Shown: positions 16,543 to 26,722 of the stretch, piece by piece
How the letters are laid out: every line of letters begins with the position of its first letter
Position numbering within the stretch: the first letter of the stretch is position 1
Source: Bacteroidales bacterium
GTDB taxonomy: Bacteria; Bacteroidota; Bacteroidia; Bacteroidales; UBA932
Assembly: GCA_022653675.1 (NCBI GenBank)
Contig: JALCST010000004.1
Location: 62,001 to 126,000 of the forward strand
Length of the DNA stretch: 64,000 bases
Direction: 5' to 3'
Program-made: the position numbers and the translations under genes
The notes under the pieces: generated by a model
Seen by the model: only the letters and a program-made list of their open reading frames with translations
Databases searched by the model: none
What the model was told of the DNA's origin: nothing

Positions 16543-18285
16543 CTATTTGATGATTTCGGTGAAACGCGGATCATTCCTGTATTTTATGAATTCGGCTTGA
16601 TTCATGGCCTCCTCCTTGAATTTCGCCTTTCCGGCACAGGCTTTATCCAACGCTTTAAGGGCAAGTGATTCGTAATTTCCCTTTGCATATGCCACGGCTC
16701 CCATATAGTTCTGTTCGGCCGTGGGATTCTCGATCCTGCGGTATTTTCCGATGGCTGCGTTCGCGTTGTCTGCATAAAGGCTTGCAATCATACTGTTGTT
16801 GGAACTGCAGTTCCCGAATTTCTCGACCGCACCGTCGAAATCCTTCATTTTGAGAAGCAGTACGCCTTGGTTGTAATCGGCTCCGGGAACACCGGAAGCT
16901 TTTTCGAACAGCATTTCGGCATAAGGATAATCGCCGAGCAAAGTGTAGAGGACACCTTTGTTGTTTGCGATATAATGGTCGATGGAACCGTCGTCGATCA
17001 TATCGGCGTATTTTTCGGCCTCTTCAATGCGGCCCTGTTCCATCAATGCGACCATTATATTGTTTGCCGAATCGTCATTGCCTTGTTTTGCATGATCCTG
17101 CATGCATTTTTTCAGGTCGATGACCGGTGAGGAGGCATAAACGCCTGTCTCAGTGTATGGGGAGTTCTCATCTTTTCCCTCGTATGCGTAGTAATGTACC
17201 GTAACGCGACAATTGCGCAGGGAATTGAATGTGTCCAATATGTCCTCCCAGTTCTTCAGTCTCCTGAGTTTGTGCTCGCGGGCATCGAGATCAGCGTTTT
17301 CGTCTATTATCTTCCTGATCTTGTCGCCGTTCGGGAATGCGGGCAATATTTTCCGGAATTCCTCCCAGTTCTCGTCATCCCAGGTGCAACTGATTTTTTC
17401 CGGGTCCATCTGTAGATATTTTGCGATGTAGTCTCTCACGTTCATGGCCCTTTGCCTGGCAAGGAATGCATTGTGCTTCAGGCTGCCTTCCGGTGAGGCG
17501 GTGGCGTGTACTTCCACTCCCCTTATCCGGTCTGTTCCGTTGCTGCGCAAGCCATTGCAAAATTCCTTGAGTTTTCCGTACCCGTCTTTTATGAAGTTCG
17601 CCTCGTCGATTGTGTACTTGTCGGCCTTGAAGACCGATTCGTTTCCGAAATCGTCGACGTAGGACCTTTCCTCCAGTTTGTTCTTATAATATATTTGCTG
17701 GTCGTTGCGAAGGAATCCCCAATAGTCCGTTATTCCCTGGTCGTAGATTATATCTCCGTCGGAAAAAGCGCAACTGCACATCTTGGAGTTGTTTGGGCTT
17801 TCGAATTCGGAGGCTTCCACGTCCCCGTTCCATTTCGTGCCGTATTTTTTCGCTACCAGAACGATTATGCAGCCATGCATCCACGGCTCGATCTCGATCT
17901 CCTGCTGGTAATGGTAGCGGACAGGTTCGTTTTTATAAGGTATGAATGCGCAGTATTCAGGATATCGCTTGCCGTTCAGATTTTCCTTGTCGGTTGCCGT
18001 GACTGTGTAGCCGTGGCGCGCGATAAGCACCGGAGGAAGTACCTTGCAGTATTTCCCGTTTATGATGACTGGAGCTGCAACGATGCATTTATTGTATTTC
18101 AGGAGTTTCCCCGGAATTTCCATCCCGAAGGAAACGACCGCCTTGCCGTCGCATGCCACGAGCGCATCGGGCACTGTCTTGCTTTCGTTGGGTGCCTTTA
18201 CGGCTTTTATGTTGTCTACTCTCTCCTGGGCGTTCGTTCCGAAGGCGAGGAGAATGGCTGTCAAAGCTATTAATATTCTTTTCAT
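16543..18285 (-). CDS. Exported protein with DUF3868-like N-terminus, OmpA-like domain and TPR-like C-terminus
   Basis: A 580-aa envelope protein. A signal peptide (MKRILIALTAILLAFGTNAQ) is followed by a beta-rich region (about 40-170) resembling the DUF3868 domain found in Bacteroidota fimbrial operons. Around residues 255-400 there is an OmpA-like peptidoglycan-associated domain, with ATASPEGSLKHNAFLARQRA as its signature, interrupted by an insert. The C-terminal 190 residues form TPR-like helical repeats (GRIEEAEKYADMI, GDYPYAEMLFEKA, KDFDGAVEKF). An AGGAGG lies 7 nt before the ATG, a clear Shine-Dalgarno, which is uncommon in this window. It sits between the DUF3575 gene (12 nt upstream) and the second BACON giant. 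A role in anchoring or assembling a surface structure is an inference from fimbrial-operon parallels. Confidence 0.82.
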   Translation of the reverse strand: MKRILIALTAILLAFGTNAQERVDNIKAVKAPNESKTVPDALVACDGKAVVSFGMEIPGKLLKYNKCIVAAPVIINGKYCKVLPPVLIARHGYTVTATDKENLNGKRYPEYCAFIPYKNEPVRYHYQQEIEIEPWMHGCIIVLVAKKYGTKWNGDVEASEFESPNNSKMCSCAFSDGDIIYDQGITDYWGFLRNDQQIYYKNKLEERSYVDDFGNESVFKADKYTIDEANFIKDGYGKLKEFCNGLRSNGTDRIRGVEVHATASPEGSLKHNAFLARQRAMNVRDYIAKYLQMDPEKISCTWDDENWEEFRKILPAFPNGDKIRKIIDENADLDAREHKLRRLKNWEDILDTFNSLRNCRVTVHYYAYEGKDENSPYTETGVYASSPVIDLKKCMQDHAKQGNDDSANNIMVALMEQGRIEEAEKYADMIDDGSIDHYIANNKGVLYTLLGDYPYAEMLFEKASGVPGADYNQGVLLLKMKDFDGAVEKFGNCSSNNSMIASLYADNANAAIGKYRRIENPTAEQNYMGAVAYAKGNYESLALKALDKACAGKAKFKEEAMNQAEFIKYRNDPRFTEIIK

Positions 18286-18297
18286 AGTATCGTCCTC

Positions 18298-18864
18298 CTA
18301 GAAAATTAAGTATGTGAATGTGACTCCGAGGCGTGTGATGCCGAATATGTCTTTGTTCACTATCGGGTCGTAAATGATGACTCCTTCGACGGCATCATTC
18401 CGGGTGAAGTTGTAATACCTGTCGCTGACCTTGCAGTTCCATCTCGTCCAGCCGGCGCCGATGTTCAATTCCAGCCTCCAGCGCGGACTCATCGGGAATG
18501 CGAAGCCGTATGAAATGCCGACTCCGTACATGTTCCCGAGATAGTTGTATTTGTTCAATCCTGCATCGTAGTCCATGTGCTGGCCATTAAGCCCTATGAA
18601 CTGTCCGGAATATTTGTAATCGAACCAATAGCGAAGTTCAGGCTGGATGGCCCATCCTTCTATCCTTTTTTCGTCCTTGAACCTGAAAGGGTTGTATGCT
18701 CCGTCGACGTCGAGCGTCATGAACTGTCCCATACCTATTTCCACCCCGAGGTTGGGAGTGGTGGTTAGCCATCCGAGAGTATTTGTCTTGACGGCCAGAT
18801 GTTGCGCAGAAGCGCCGAATGAGGCGGCCGCTATCAGTGCCAATGTCAATATGATCTTTTTCAT
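18298..18864 (-). CDS. DUF3575 family outer-membrane beta-barrel protein
   Basis: A 188-aa exported protein: signal peptide (MKKIILTLALIAAASFGASA), then the DUF3575 pattern LAVKTNTLGWLTTTPNLGVE, a run of amphipathic strands rich in aromatic residues (PELRYWFDYKYSGQFIG, GVGISYGFAFPMSPRWRLE) and a C-terminal strand ending in Phe (LGVTFTYLIF), as expected of a small barrel. DUF3575 proteins accompany DUF3868 and fimbrillin genes in Bacteroidota. The start at 18864 is chosen for the signal peptide; an in-frame ATG at 18885 adds seven residues (MTKHRIT) and is possible because it would directly follow the stop of the BACON gene upstream. Confidence 0.85.
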   Translation of the reverse strand: MKKIILTLALIAAASFGASAQHLAVKTNTLGWLTTTPNLGVEIGMGQFMTLDVDGAYNPFRFKDEKRIEGWAIQPELRYWFDYKYSGQFIGLNGQHMDYDAGLNKYNYLGNMYGVGISYGFAFPMSPRWRLELNIGAGWTRWNCKVSDRYYNFTRNDAVEGVIIYDPIVNKDIFGITRLGVTFTYLIF

Positions 18865-18887
18865 CGTTATTCTGTGTTTAGTCATTG

Positions 18888-21800
18888 TTAATCGACTGGT
18901 AAACTGTTGCGCTCGATATATATGAAATATTCGTTGCTAGCGTTCCCATTGCCTACAGACAGGACGATTGTACCTTTCCGGATATAACCAGTATTATTAT
19001 ATCCGTTTGCCGTCACTTTCAATCTCACCTTGTTTTCGTCTATCAATGAAGCTTCGACGTTATAGTCGCTTTCAGTTTCATCGTAACCTGCATATCCGAC
19101 AAATATCTGCGCGAGTACCGTGGTAACGTTGGACGTTGTGAAGGTTACCGAATCTTTGGCACCCAAATCCCCTGCGAGGGTCAGCGTCATGGTTTCCCCA
19201 TAGAAATTATGATCTTGGCTATAAAAGTAATACCCTGTGAGCTGAGGATCCGTGCCTTTCAGTTGGATTACGTTTATCTGTCCGTTCTGGACCGTTCCGC
19301 CGACCGTACCGGTGAAATCTATCCAGCCGATGCGTTTGTCATCGCCGGTATTGTTTGTAAGTCCGGTTATATTTACGTAACCGTCTCCGGAAAATGAATT
19401 CGATACGGAAAACCAGTCTTTGTCGGCGGACGGAGTGGAATAAGAATCGGCTCCCTTTTCGAACGGAACTATCAAATGGTTGATAGGGACCAGTGTAGTG
19501 TCCCGTAGTACCGGTCTCCTGGAAGGTGCAGTGCTTGGTGAAGTAATGTATGCCGGAAGCAGTACGGTCTGCCCTCCGGGTACGAGGTAGAAGCCGGAGG
19601 CATCGGACTGGCTGACGACGATTTTTGCGATCCTGTAATCGGTCGTGTCGATGCCGTACTTTATTTCGATCGTATCAGCACGCGCCGCACCCAAGCTGCC
19701 GAGGTTGCCGACGCTCATGGTATATTGGTGGTCTCCGTCGTCGTATCCGGCGGGAAGGCTGAATGTGATCCAGGCCGGAACGGTTGATGCGATTTCCAGG
19801 TAGCTGATGTTGCTGTAGTTGGCATCGAATATATTGAAACCTCCGTTGACGTTGAAATAAAGGGTCGAAGGATATATCGTATAAGAATATCCGGTATTCC
19901 TGGCCTGAGTGACGGTTATGTCGAAATACTGCATCTGGCCGTTCTTCTTAGCCACTATGCTTGCAGTAGCTACGCGAGGCTGGTCTGTGGTGTTGGTCAC
20001 CGTATTGAAATATACGTATTTGCCCGTAGCATCGTATGCGACGGTGAGCCAGTCGGCATTGTCGGTAACGGTTATGGCAGTTGAGCCATCCACTCCGGCG
20101 AGGTCGATCTTGTTATCCTCCGACGTTACCGCCTGGCAAGGGAGGTCCATCTTGTTTTCGAGTATCGTGACATCCGGGCCGTCGGTACCCATCTGGACTA
20201 TGCCGACCGTATAAACGGTCTGGGAATCGCCATGGGTGGCGACGAGTGTGATGTAGCCGTTGCGTTCGTCGGATGCGGTATTCTCGGCTACGCCGAATGT
20301 CAGTTCTCCGTCCGATACGGCGGCATTCTCGATCCAACTCTGGTCGCTCGAGGCCGATACCTCAGTGTTTTCGTCGTTCGCGACGCATCCTACGGAAAAT
20401 CCCGTGGCTCCGCTTGCGCCGAATGTGAACTGGTTGCCGGAAAGGTCTAGCGAAGCTCCGCCGTTCGCAAGCTGTATCACGGTTATTTGGGCAATAATGG
20501 TTTCCCCGTTTAGAAAGTAAGGTACGCTTACGGTCCCGATGCGCTGTCCGTCAGTGGAATTTTCATCGAATGTATAGAGAATCTTGTTCCCTGATACCGG
20601 AACCGGTGTTATCCAGGATGCTGAAGAAACGGCGGTTCCCGCAATTGCATCATTGACGTTAAGTACGAGTACGCTGTCTGAACCGGCGGTGTAAGGAACC
20701 GTACGGTTAGGATTGACTACTTGAATTTTCGGTGCGAGATTGCCCATCTGGGTAACCTTTAAACTGTAGAACATGGATTCTTCCCCGGATGTAGCTTCAA
20801 TGATAATATCACAGGAACGTGATTCAGTGGTATGATTTTCGTCTGCCGTAATTCTTAAATCATAGAACGGGAAAGAAACATTACTGAAGTGGCAATAAAT
20901 CCAACTTGAACTATTCTCCATGATCGTCATATTGTCAGTGTTGGTCGTGCCGAATAGATAGTAATCTGAGTATTGCGGTCCTATTACGTATTCTTCGAAA
21001 GGAAGAATGATGTAAGGGCTCTCCTTTCCGAGCTGGACGACGGTTACGTAAATGATCTCCGTTTGCCCACCCTTGGTAGCCGTTATTGCTACGTCGGCGG
21101 AACGGCTGCTGTTGGACATGTTTTCATTCGCATTGAAGTAAACGTATTCGTCAGTTCCGTTGTAGTCAGCGGCGAGCCAGTCGGCATTCTCGTTTACCGT
21201 TATCGGCGTGGTGTAACCGTCTATGCCGTCTAGGGTTATTTTGTAATAAGTGCCTGTCACTAAAATTGAAGGCAGGGTTATGCTACTCTGCAGGGCTGCT
21301 ACGGCTGGGCCGTCTATGCCCATCTGGGTAATCTTTACTTCATACAGGGTCTCGTCGTCGCCGTTGGTGGCCCTGAATACCAGGATCTCGCTTCTGGAAT
21401 CCACCAGATCGTTCTCGGCCATGCTTATGACGAAGCCTTCCGTGCCTTCGTTCGCCCATGTCAGCCATCCGGAGCCGTTCTGTGACGAAACCGTCCATGA
21501 CGACCCGTTGAGAGCGTTGACGGGTATTGCATAGAGCGACGTACCCTGATAGGTGAACGTGTATTCGGAGTGAGGTATCTCGAGTTCGGCACTGCCGGTT
21601 CCCGGCTGTGTCACCTTGATCATGAACTGTTGTTCCTGACCGCCCTTTTCGGCCTGTACGGTAATGGTTGCCTCGCGTTTCGCAGACAGGGTGTTTTCTT
21701 CCGCCGTGAAATATATCCTGTCCTTGCGGTCGTTCCATGCGGCGCTGAGCCAGTTGGCACTGCTGATGAAAGTGGTAGCCGTATATTGGTCCATTCCTAC

Positions 21801-24800
21801 TATTTCGACGAAATGGCTGTTGCTTGCGGTTCTCGGCAGGGTTATGTTATAGAATTCAGGAACCAGGTCAGGTCCGTTTATGCCGAGCTGCGTGATGCCT
21901 ATCGTATAGGCGGTCTCGTCGTCGCCGTTTACCGCGCGCAGTACGATGCTTCCGCTTCTCTCATCAGTGACGCCGTTTTCAGGTATGGATATTTTCAATG
22001 AATCAGTACCTTCTCCTGCGATGCTGACCCATTCCGGCTTTGCGGATACGGTGTATGCCGTGCTGTGCAGCATGGTTACCGGAATGACGAAATCATCAAC
22101 TTCGGAGAATGTGAAGGTATAATTGGTAAGTGCGATGTCGAGTTCCGCGCTTCCGGTACCTGGCTGTATCACCTTGACGGCTATGGCCTGCTGCTCGCCG
22201 GCCCTTTCCGCAATTACGCTGACTACGGCTTCCCGGCTGTCGGAAGATGTATTCTCTTCCGTCTTGAAGCTGAGATAACCCGTAGCGGTTATTACGCCTT
22301 CCACCCATGTGGCGGTACTGGAAGTGCTTAGGGTTGTTGCAGCATCGGCTCCTATCAGGGCGACGTCGTATCCTTCAGTTCCCGAAATGGCTTCCCTTGG
22401 AACCGTTATGCTGTTGACGGCTGTCGTTACATTCGGACCGTTCATTCCGAGTTGGCTCACGCTTATGCCGTACTCCGTGGCATCGCTGCCGTTGACAGCC
22501 TTCATGATTATCACTCCGTTTCTGGATTCGGTCGTGCTTTCGTTGGACGCTACGGCAAGTTCCAGTATCGAAGTCCCTTCTCCCGTAATTGTTACCCAAT
22601 CCGGATTCGAAGCTAATGTATAGGAGGTTCCGTTTATGCAAGTCACAGGTATTCCGAATCCGCTGACGGCCTTAGGCCCGAACGAATAGCTTGTGACGGC
22701 CATTCTCAACTCTGCGCTTCCTGTGCCCGGCTGGATTACGTTGAAAGACAGGGTCTGTTCCGCACCACCACGTTCCGCCACTACGGTGATCGTTGCAGTG
22801 CGTTTTTCGGATGAGCCGTTCTCTTCTGCCGCTATGGCTATCGAATTTTTGGCCGTATTGACGATTCCTTCCACCCACGGTTGGTCGCTGCTTGCGGTGA
22901 CCGTTGTGGAAGCATCCGCCCCGGCAACCGTTACGGCGTAGCCTTCTGTCCCGACGGTGGCTTTCCTCGGTATTACTATCTCATCCTGTCCGAGAGCTAT
23001 TTCGGGTGCTTCAAGGCCATATTGTTTGGTCGTTATTATATAATAAGTGTAATCGTCCCCGTTGTTTGCGAGTATGACTATGTTTCCTTCGCGTCCGTCT
23101 GCGTCCGGGTTGGCTGAGACAGTTGTTTCGATGCCTGCAGGTGCGGTGGTCGAAGCCGTCGCAATCCAATCCGGAGTGCTGACGACTTCGTATCCGGAGC
23201 CGTTGACCGGTTCTATAGGTATCGTGTAGGTGCCTCCTGCCTGCTCGAATTCGTATTCCGTTTTCGCAAGCAACAGGGCCGCGCTTCCGGTACCTGCCTG
23301 TTTCACATCTATAGGAATTATCTGGGTTTCCCCTCCGCGTGTCACGACGAGGTTTACGGTGGTTTCCCTCGCGGCGGAAGAGGTATTTGCATCGGCCGTG
23401 AAGGTTACCGAACTTTCGGTGACTGCGGCATCCAGCCATGATGCCGGAACTATTGCCTTGACGGTTGTGTTTGCATCGGCTCCGAAGAGGGTGACGACAT
23501 GGCTGCTTCCGTCAACCGGAAGATTTACGGATGTCTCGGTGGTGTAAACTTCCGGAGCTCCGACGCCTGCCTGTATCACTTCCACGGTACCGTAAACCGC
23601 CTGGCTGCCTACCTTGACGGGTATCAGCACTTCGGCCGTACGGGATTCTGCGCTGCTGTTTGCGGCACAAGTGATCTGTACGTCGGTCGAGATGCCGAGG
23701 GATCCGCCGGTCGAATTCGCCGTTACGGTTACCCATGATGCGTTTGCACTGTATGCTGAAACGGTAGCCTGGGATACGTTTGCGAATGCATTGACCGTGA
23801 CGGTACCGCCGGTCGCGTCGAATGTAACGCTCGGGCTTGAAATCACCACACGGCTTTCGCCTACTCCCTGTTGGGTTACGGTTATCGGGTATGATGCCGT
23901 TTCCGTTCCAAGTTTGGCAAGCAGGGTGATCACCGTGCTGCGTGAAGAAGTTTCTTCGCTTGCCTGTATGTTGAACCTGACCAGGTCGTTACTGTTGTCA
24001 ACGGTGACATTCGTTATCCATGAAGGATAGTCCTCCTCGACCGTGACTGCTATGCCTTTGGAAGAAGGGACATATCCTATGCTGACTGCCTGCGCCTTGT
24101 CGTTGAGATCTCCCGAATATGCCGGGACTACGACGCTGTTTCTGAGCATTGTCAGAACCGGATCGCCTATGCCTGCCTGGTTGACTTCGATTTGCTTCAA
24201 AACCATATCGCCGTCCACGTCTGCGTAAACGTTGACGATGCAGCAGCGAGCATCGTTTCCCGTATTGTCCTGAACCGTAACTGTTATTACCCCGTCGGAG
24301 TAGACTGCGTTGCACCAGCTGAATTCGCTGGTCGCCCTTATGTCTCCCGTAATGTTTGTTATGACCGGAACCGTTGCCACGTTCGTGCCTGCGGTCTTTG
24401 CATCGGCTCTGAACGACAGTGAACTATGAGTAAGGAAAATGGTGGCTAGCGAGCGGCTGAGTTGCGTTACCGCGAATTCGTCCTGGACCCTTTCGACATC
24501 ATTGCCTGCGGATACCACTATCTTTGCCTTCCGGTCTTCGGAATGGCTCGTGTTTTCATCCAATGCAACTTTGATTATTGCGTTCCCACTTCCGGAGGTG
24601 ACGTCAGGCGTCGCCCAGGAAGACGAGCTTGTTACCGTCCAGTCTCCGTTTGCGGCGATCGCGAATGCAACGTTCTGAGCATCCGAACCGGCTGTCGCCG
24701 ATGTCGGCGCTATCTGCAGGACGGTGTTCTTCGCACTTTGGGAAACCGTGACGGTAGTCTGGGTTTCGTTTTTTCCCTCTGTTTTGAGTGTTATCACCGC

Positions 24801-25099
24801 CATGCGAGACTGGGTAGCGTCGCATGCATCGAGAATCAGATCGCGATATCCTCGGTATTTGTACCTTCGGAACGGGATAACTGTAGCCACGAAGAATTGC
24901 TTGAGGCTGTCCACTTGGCATTCGAAGTTACTGTCAAGGAGATACTCTGGGCTTCGCATCCGGCGTTTACGGAGTTCTTTGAGACAGTAATCATCGGCGG
25001 ATCGGATTCGACGCAGCCTATCAGTGCTAATCCGCACATTACGGCTGTCAACATCGAAATCATCGATCCTCTAATTTTTAACGATCTTTCATTTTTCAT
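18888..25099 (-). CDS. Giant tandem-BACON-domain lipoprotein, frameshifted near the N-terminus (about 2,070 aa if corrected)
   Basis: First gene of the BACON operon. The ATG at 25099 opens a lipoprotein signal (AVMCGLALIGC, then VESD, an acidic stretch resembling the surface-export signal) and half of a first BACON module, but this frame stops at a TGA at 24836-24838. The homologous continuation (LILDACDATQSRMAVITL onward) lies in the -1 frame, which is open from 25037 to the stop at 18888. Comparison with the paralogue at 9113-16510 (KVQVMIEACATTQERSAVIT) shows that one base is missing near 24840-24850. I count about 21 BACON modules; modules 1-18 correspond in order to those of the paralogue, while the C-terminal modules differ. 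No slippery heptamer is seen at the site, so a sequencing error or true inactivating mutation is more likely than programmed frameshifting. The in-frame ATG at 25037 of the long frame gives an Arg-rich N-terminus without a signal and is not a credible start. Confidence 0.85.
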
Positions 25100-25152
25100 A
25101 ATTCAATAGGAAGATTTAATTATAATAATTTAAATTCATATGGATTGAGGTA

Positions 25153-25212
25153 GATCTTATTTGTCTTAAGATCAATAGATTCTCTTACGACGATTTATGA
25201 ACAGCATAAATC
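25153..25212 (-). promoter_or_regulatory. Two hairpins in the leader of the BACON operon
   Basis: GATCTTA (25153-25159) pairs with TAAGATC (25167-25173), and GATTTATG (25192-25199) pairs perfectly with CATAAATC (25205-25212) around a 5-nt loop. Both lie between the proposed transcription start and the first gene of the BACON operon, so they would be in the 5' untranslated RNA. The function is unknown. Confidence 0.4.
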
Positions 25213-25238
25213 ATTATTTTCCCAAATAATATTAAATA

Positions 25239-25270
25239 CAAATGTATAAGGCTCTTTCCGAGGAAACAAT
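25239..25270 (-). promoter_or_regulatory. Promoter of the BACON operon
   Basis: On the minus strand, TACATTTG (25246-25239) fits TAnnTTTG exactly and ATTG (25270-25267) supplies the -33 TTG, with a 20-nt spacer, the same spacing as at the rimP promoter. The predicted start of transcription is near 25232, leaving a leader of about 130 nt before the ATG at 25099. Confidence 0.6.
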
Positions 25271-25297
25271 ACGTAATTTTACGTATTTTTTCGGAAA
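25255..25297. promoter_or_regulatory. Nested inverted repeat overlapping the -33 element (operator candidate)
   Basis: AATACGTAA (25268-25276) and TTACGTATT (25279-25287) form a 9-bp dyad around TT. An outer pair, TTTCCGA (25255-25261) and TCGGAAA (25291-25297), encloses it. The inner dyad covers the -33 element of the BACON operon promoter. It could bind a dimeric regulator or fold in RNA; the position favours a DNA-level operator, but this is an inference. Confidence 0.45.
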
Positions 25298-25365
25298 AAA
25301 GAAAGAAATGACAACAAAGAGGAAAAATCATCATGTGCCTTCACAGGCGCTGCATGAAGTGCCTT

Positions 25366-26706
25366 TTATATGCCTACGTAAGTTTCTGGTGTTATGGCCC
25401 TCAATTCCTTTTTGACGCTTTCGGTTACATCCAGGGAATCGATGAAAGCGGAAATGCTCTCACCGGTTATTCTTTCGTTTGTGCGGGTTAAGGCTTTCAG
25501 GGCCTCGTATGGATTCGGATAGCCTTCCCGCCTTAGAATGGTCTGTATGCCTTCCGCCACTACCGCCCAATTGTTGTCCAGGTCATTCCTGATGGCTTCG
25601 CTGTTCAGTATGAGCTTCCCGAGTCCTTTCTCGAGAGACTTGAACGCGATCAGAGAATGTGCAATCGGAACCCCGATGTTCCTGAGAACGGTACTATCTG
25701 TCAGGTCGCGCTGCATTCTGGAAATCGGAAGCTTTGCGGAAAGGAACGTAAATACCGCATTGGCCATTTCCAGGTTTCCTTCCGCATTCTCGTAATCTAT
25801 AGGATTTACTTTATGAGGCATTGTCGAGGAACCTACTTCGCCTGCCTTTATCTTCTGATGGAAGTATTCCATCGATATGTATGTCCACATATCCCGGCAA
25901 AGGTCGATCAGAATGGTGTTTATGCGTCTCATGCAGTCGAAGATGGCGGCGAGGTTGTCGTAATGCTCGATCTGGGTGGTAGGATAGGAGCGGCTCAGTC
26001 CGAGTTTACCTTCGACAAACTCCCTTGCAAAGAGATTCCAGTCGATTTCGGGATATGCTGCCGCATGCGCGTTGAAATTGCCGGTGGCGCCGCCGAACTT
26101 GGCTGGATACTTCATGCCGTCGAGTTGCGATTTCTGCTCGTCCAACCTTGCGGTGAATACGGATATCTCCTTTCCGAGACGTGTAGGCGACGCCGGTTGC
26201 CCGTGGGTGTGGGCGAGCATCGGAATGTCCTTCCACTCTTCCGCATCCCTTTTCAATATGACGGCTACCTTTTCCAATTCCGGGGAGTAGACTTTCAGGA
26301 CCGCTTCCTTAAGCAACAAAGGTGTGGCGGTGTTGTTTATATCTTGTGATGTAAGTCCGAAATGAATGAAATCCACGTATTTTCCGATTCCCAATTCATC
26401 GAACTTGCCCTTCACGAAATATTCCACGGCCTTTACGTCGTGGTTGGTGGTCTTTTCGATATCCTTTATCGCCTGTGCATCGTCGATGGTAAAGTTCCCG
26501 TAAATATTTCTCAGCTCGGCGTAAAGGTTGCGGTCGAAGTCTGAAAGCTGGGGCAGGGGCAAATCGCAAAGGGAGATGAAATATTCTATTTCCACCTTCA
26601 CACGGCAGCGTATGAGTGCGAATTCGGAGAAGTAGTCCCCGAGAACGGACGTTTTGCTGTAATATCTCCCGTCAATAGGGGAAATGGCCATTAGATTGTC
26701 AATCAT
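25366..26706 (-). CDS. purB: Adenylosuccinate lyase
   Basis: Catalyses two fumarate-releasing steps of purine synthesis: SAICAR to AICAR and adenylosuccinate to AMP. The 446-aa product matches the E. coli-type enzyme from its start (LMAISPIDGRYYSKTSVL). The fumarase/aspartase-superfamily signature GSSTMPHKVNPIDYENAEGN is near residue 290, and the catalytic His region AHTHGQPASPTRLG lies near residue 165. It is 16 nt downstream of folP in the same direction, so the two are probably cotranscribed. The BACON operon begins about 270 nt further on with its own promoter. Confidence 0.96.
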   Translation of the reverse strand: MIDNLMAISPIDGRYYSKTSVLGDYFSEFALIRCRVKVEIEYFISLCDLPLPQLSDFDRNLYAELRNIYGNFTIDDAQAIKDIEKTTNHDVKAVEYFVKGKFDELGIGKYVDFIHFGLTSQDINNTATPLLLKEAVLKVYSPELEKVAVILKRDAEEWKDIPMLAHTHGQPASPTRLGKEISVFTARLDEQKSQLDGMKYPAKFGGATGNFNAHAAAYPEIDWNLFAREFVEGKLGLSRSYPTTQIEHYDNLAAIFDCMRRINTILIDLCRDMWTYISMEYFHQKIKAGEVGSSTMPHKVNPIDYENAEGNLEMANAVFTFLSAKLPISRMQRDLTDSTVLRNIGVPIAHSLIAFKSLEKGLGKLILNSEAIRNDLDNNWAVVAEGIQTILRREGYPNPYEALKALTRTNERITGESISAFIDSLDVTESVKKELRAITPETYVGI

Positions 26707-26722
26707 TTTATAATTTTTAATG

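Noticed and set aside
17506-18273. 255-aa plus-strand open frame
   Set aside because: Antisense to the OmpA/TPR protein gene, which has a signal peptide and Shine-Dalgarno.
24836-24860. Programmed -1 ribosomal frameshifting
   Set aside because: No X-XXY-YYZ slippery heptamer at the junction. Kept only as a remote possibility.
18888-25037. ATG at 25037 as the true start of the first giant BACON protein
   Set aside because: It would give an Arg-rich N-terminus without export signal; the homologous signal and half-module are encoded in the other frame starting at 25099.
9113-25037. CRISPR or DNA-level tandem repeat array
   Set aside because: Repetition is at the protein level with period about 90-100 residues and diverged DNA; there are no short identical repeats with unique spacers.
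25141-25365. A small gene in the purB-BACON intergenic region
   Set aside because: No open frame with plausible start and composition; the region is better explained by promoter, dyad and leader hairpins.
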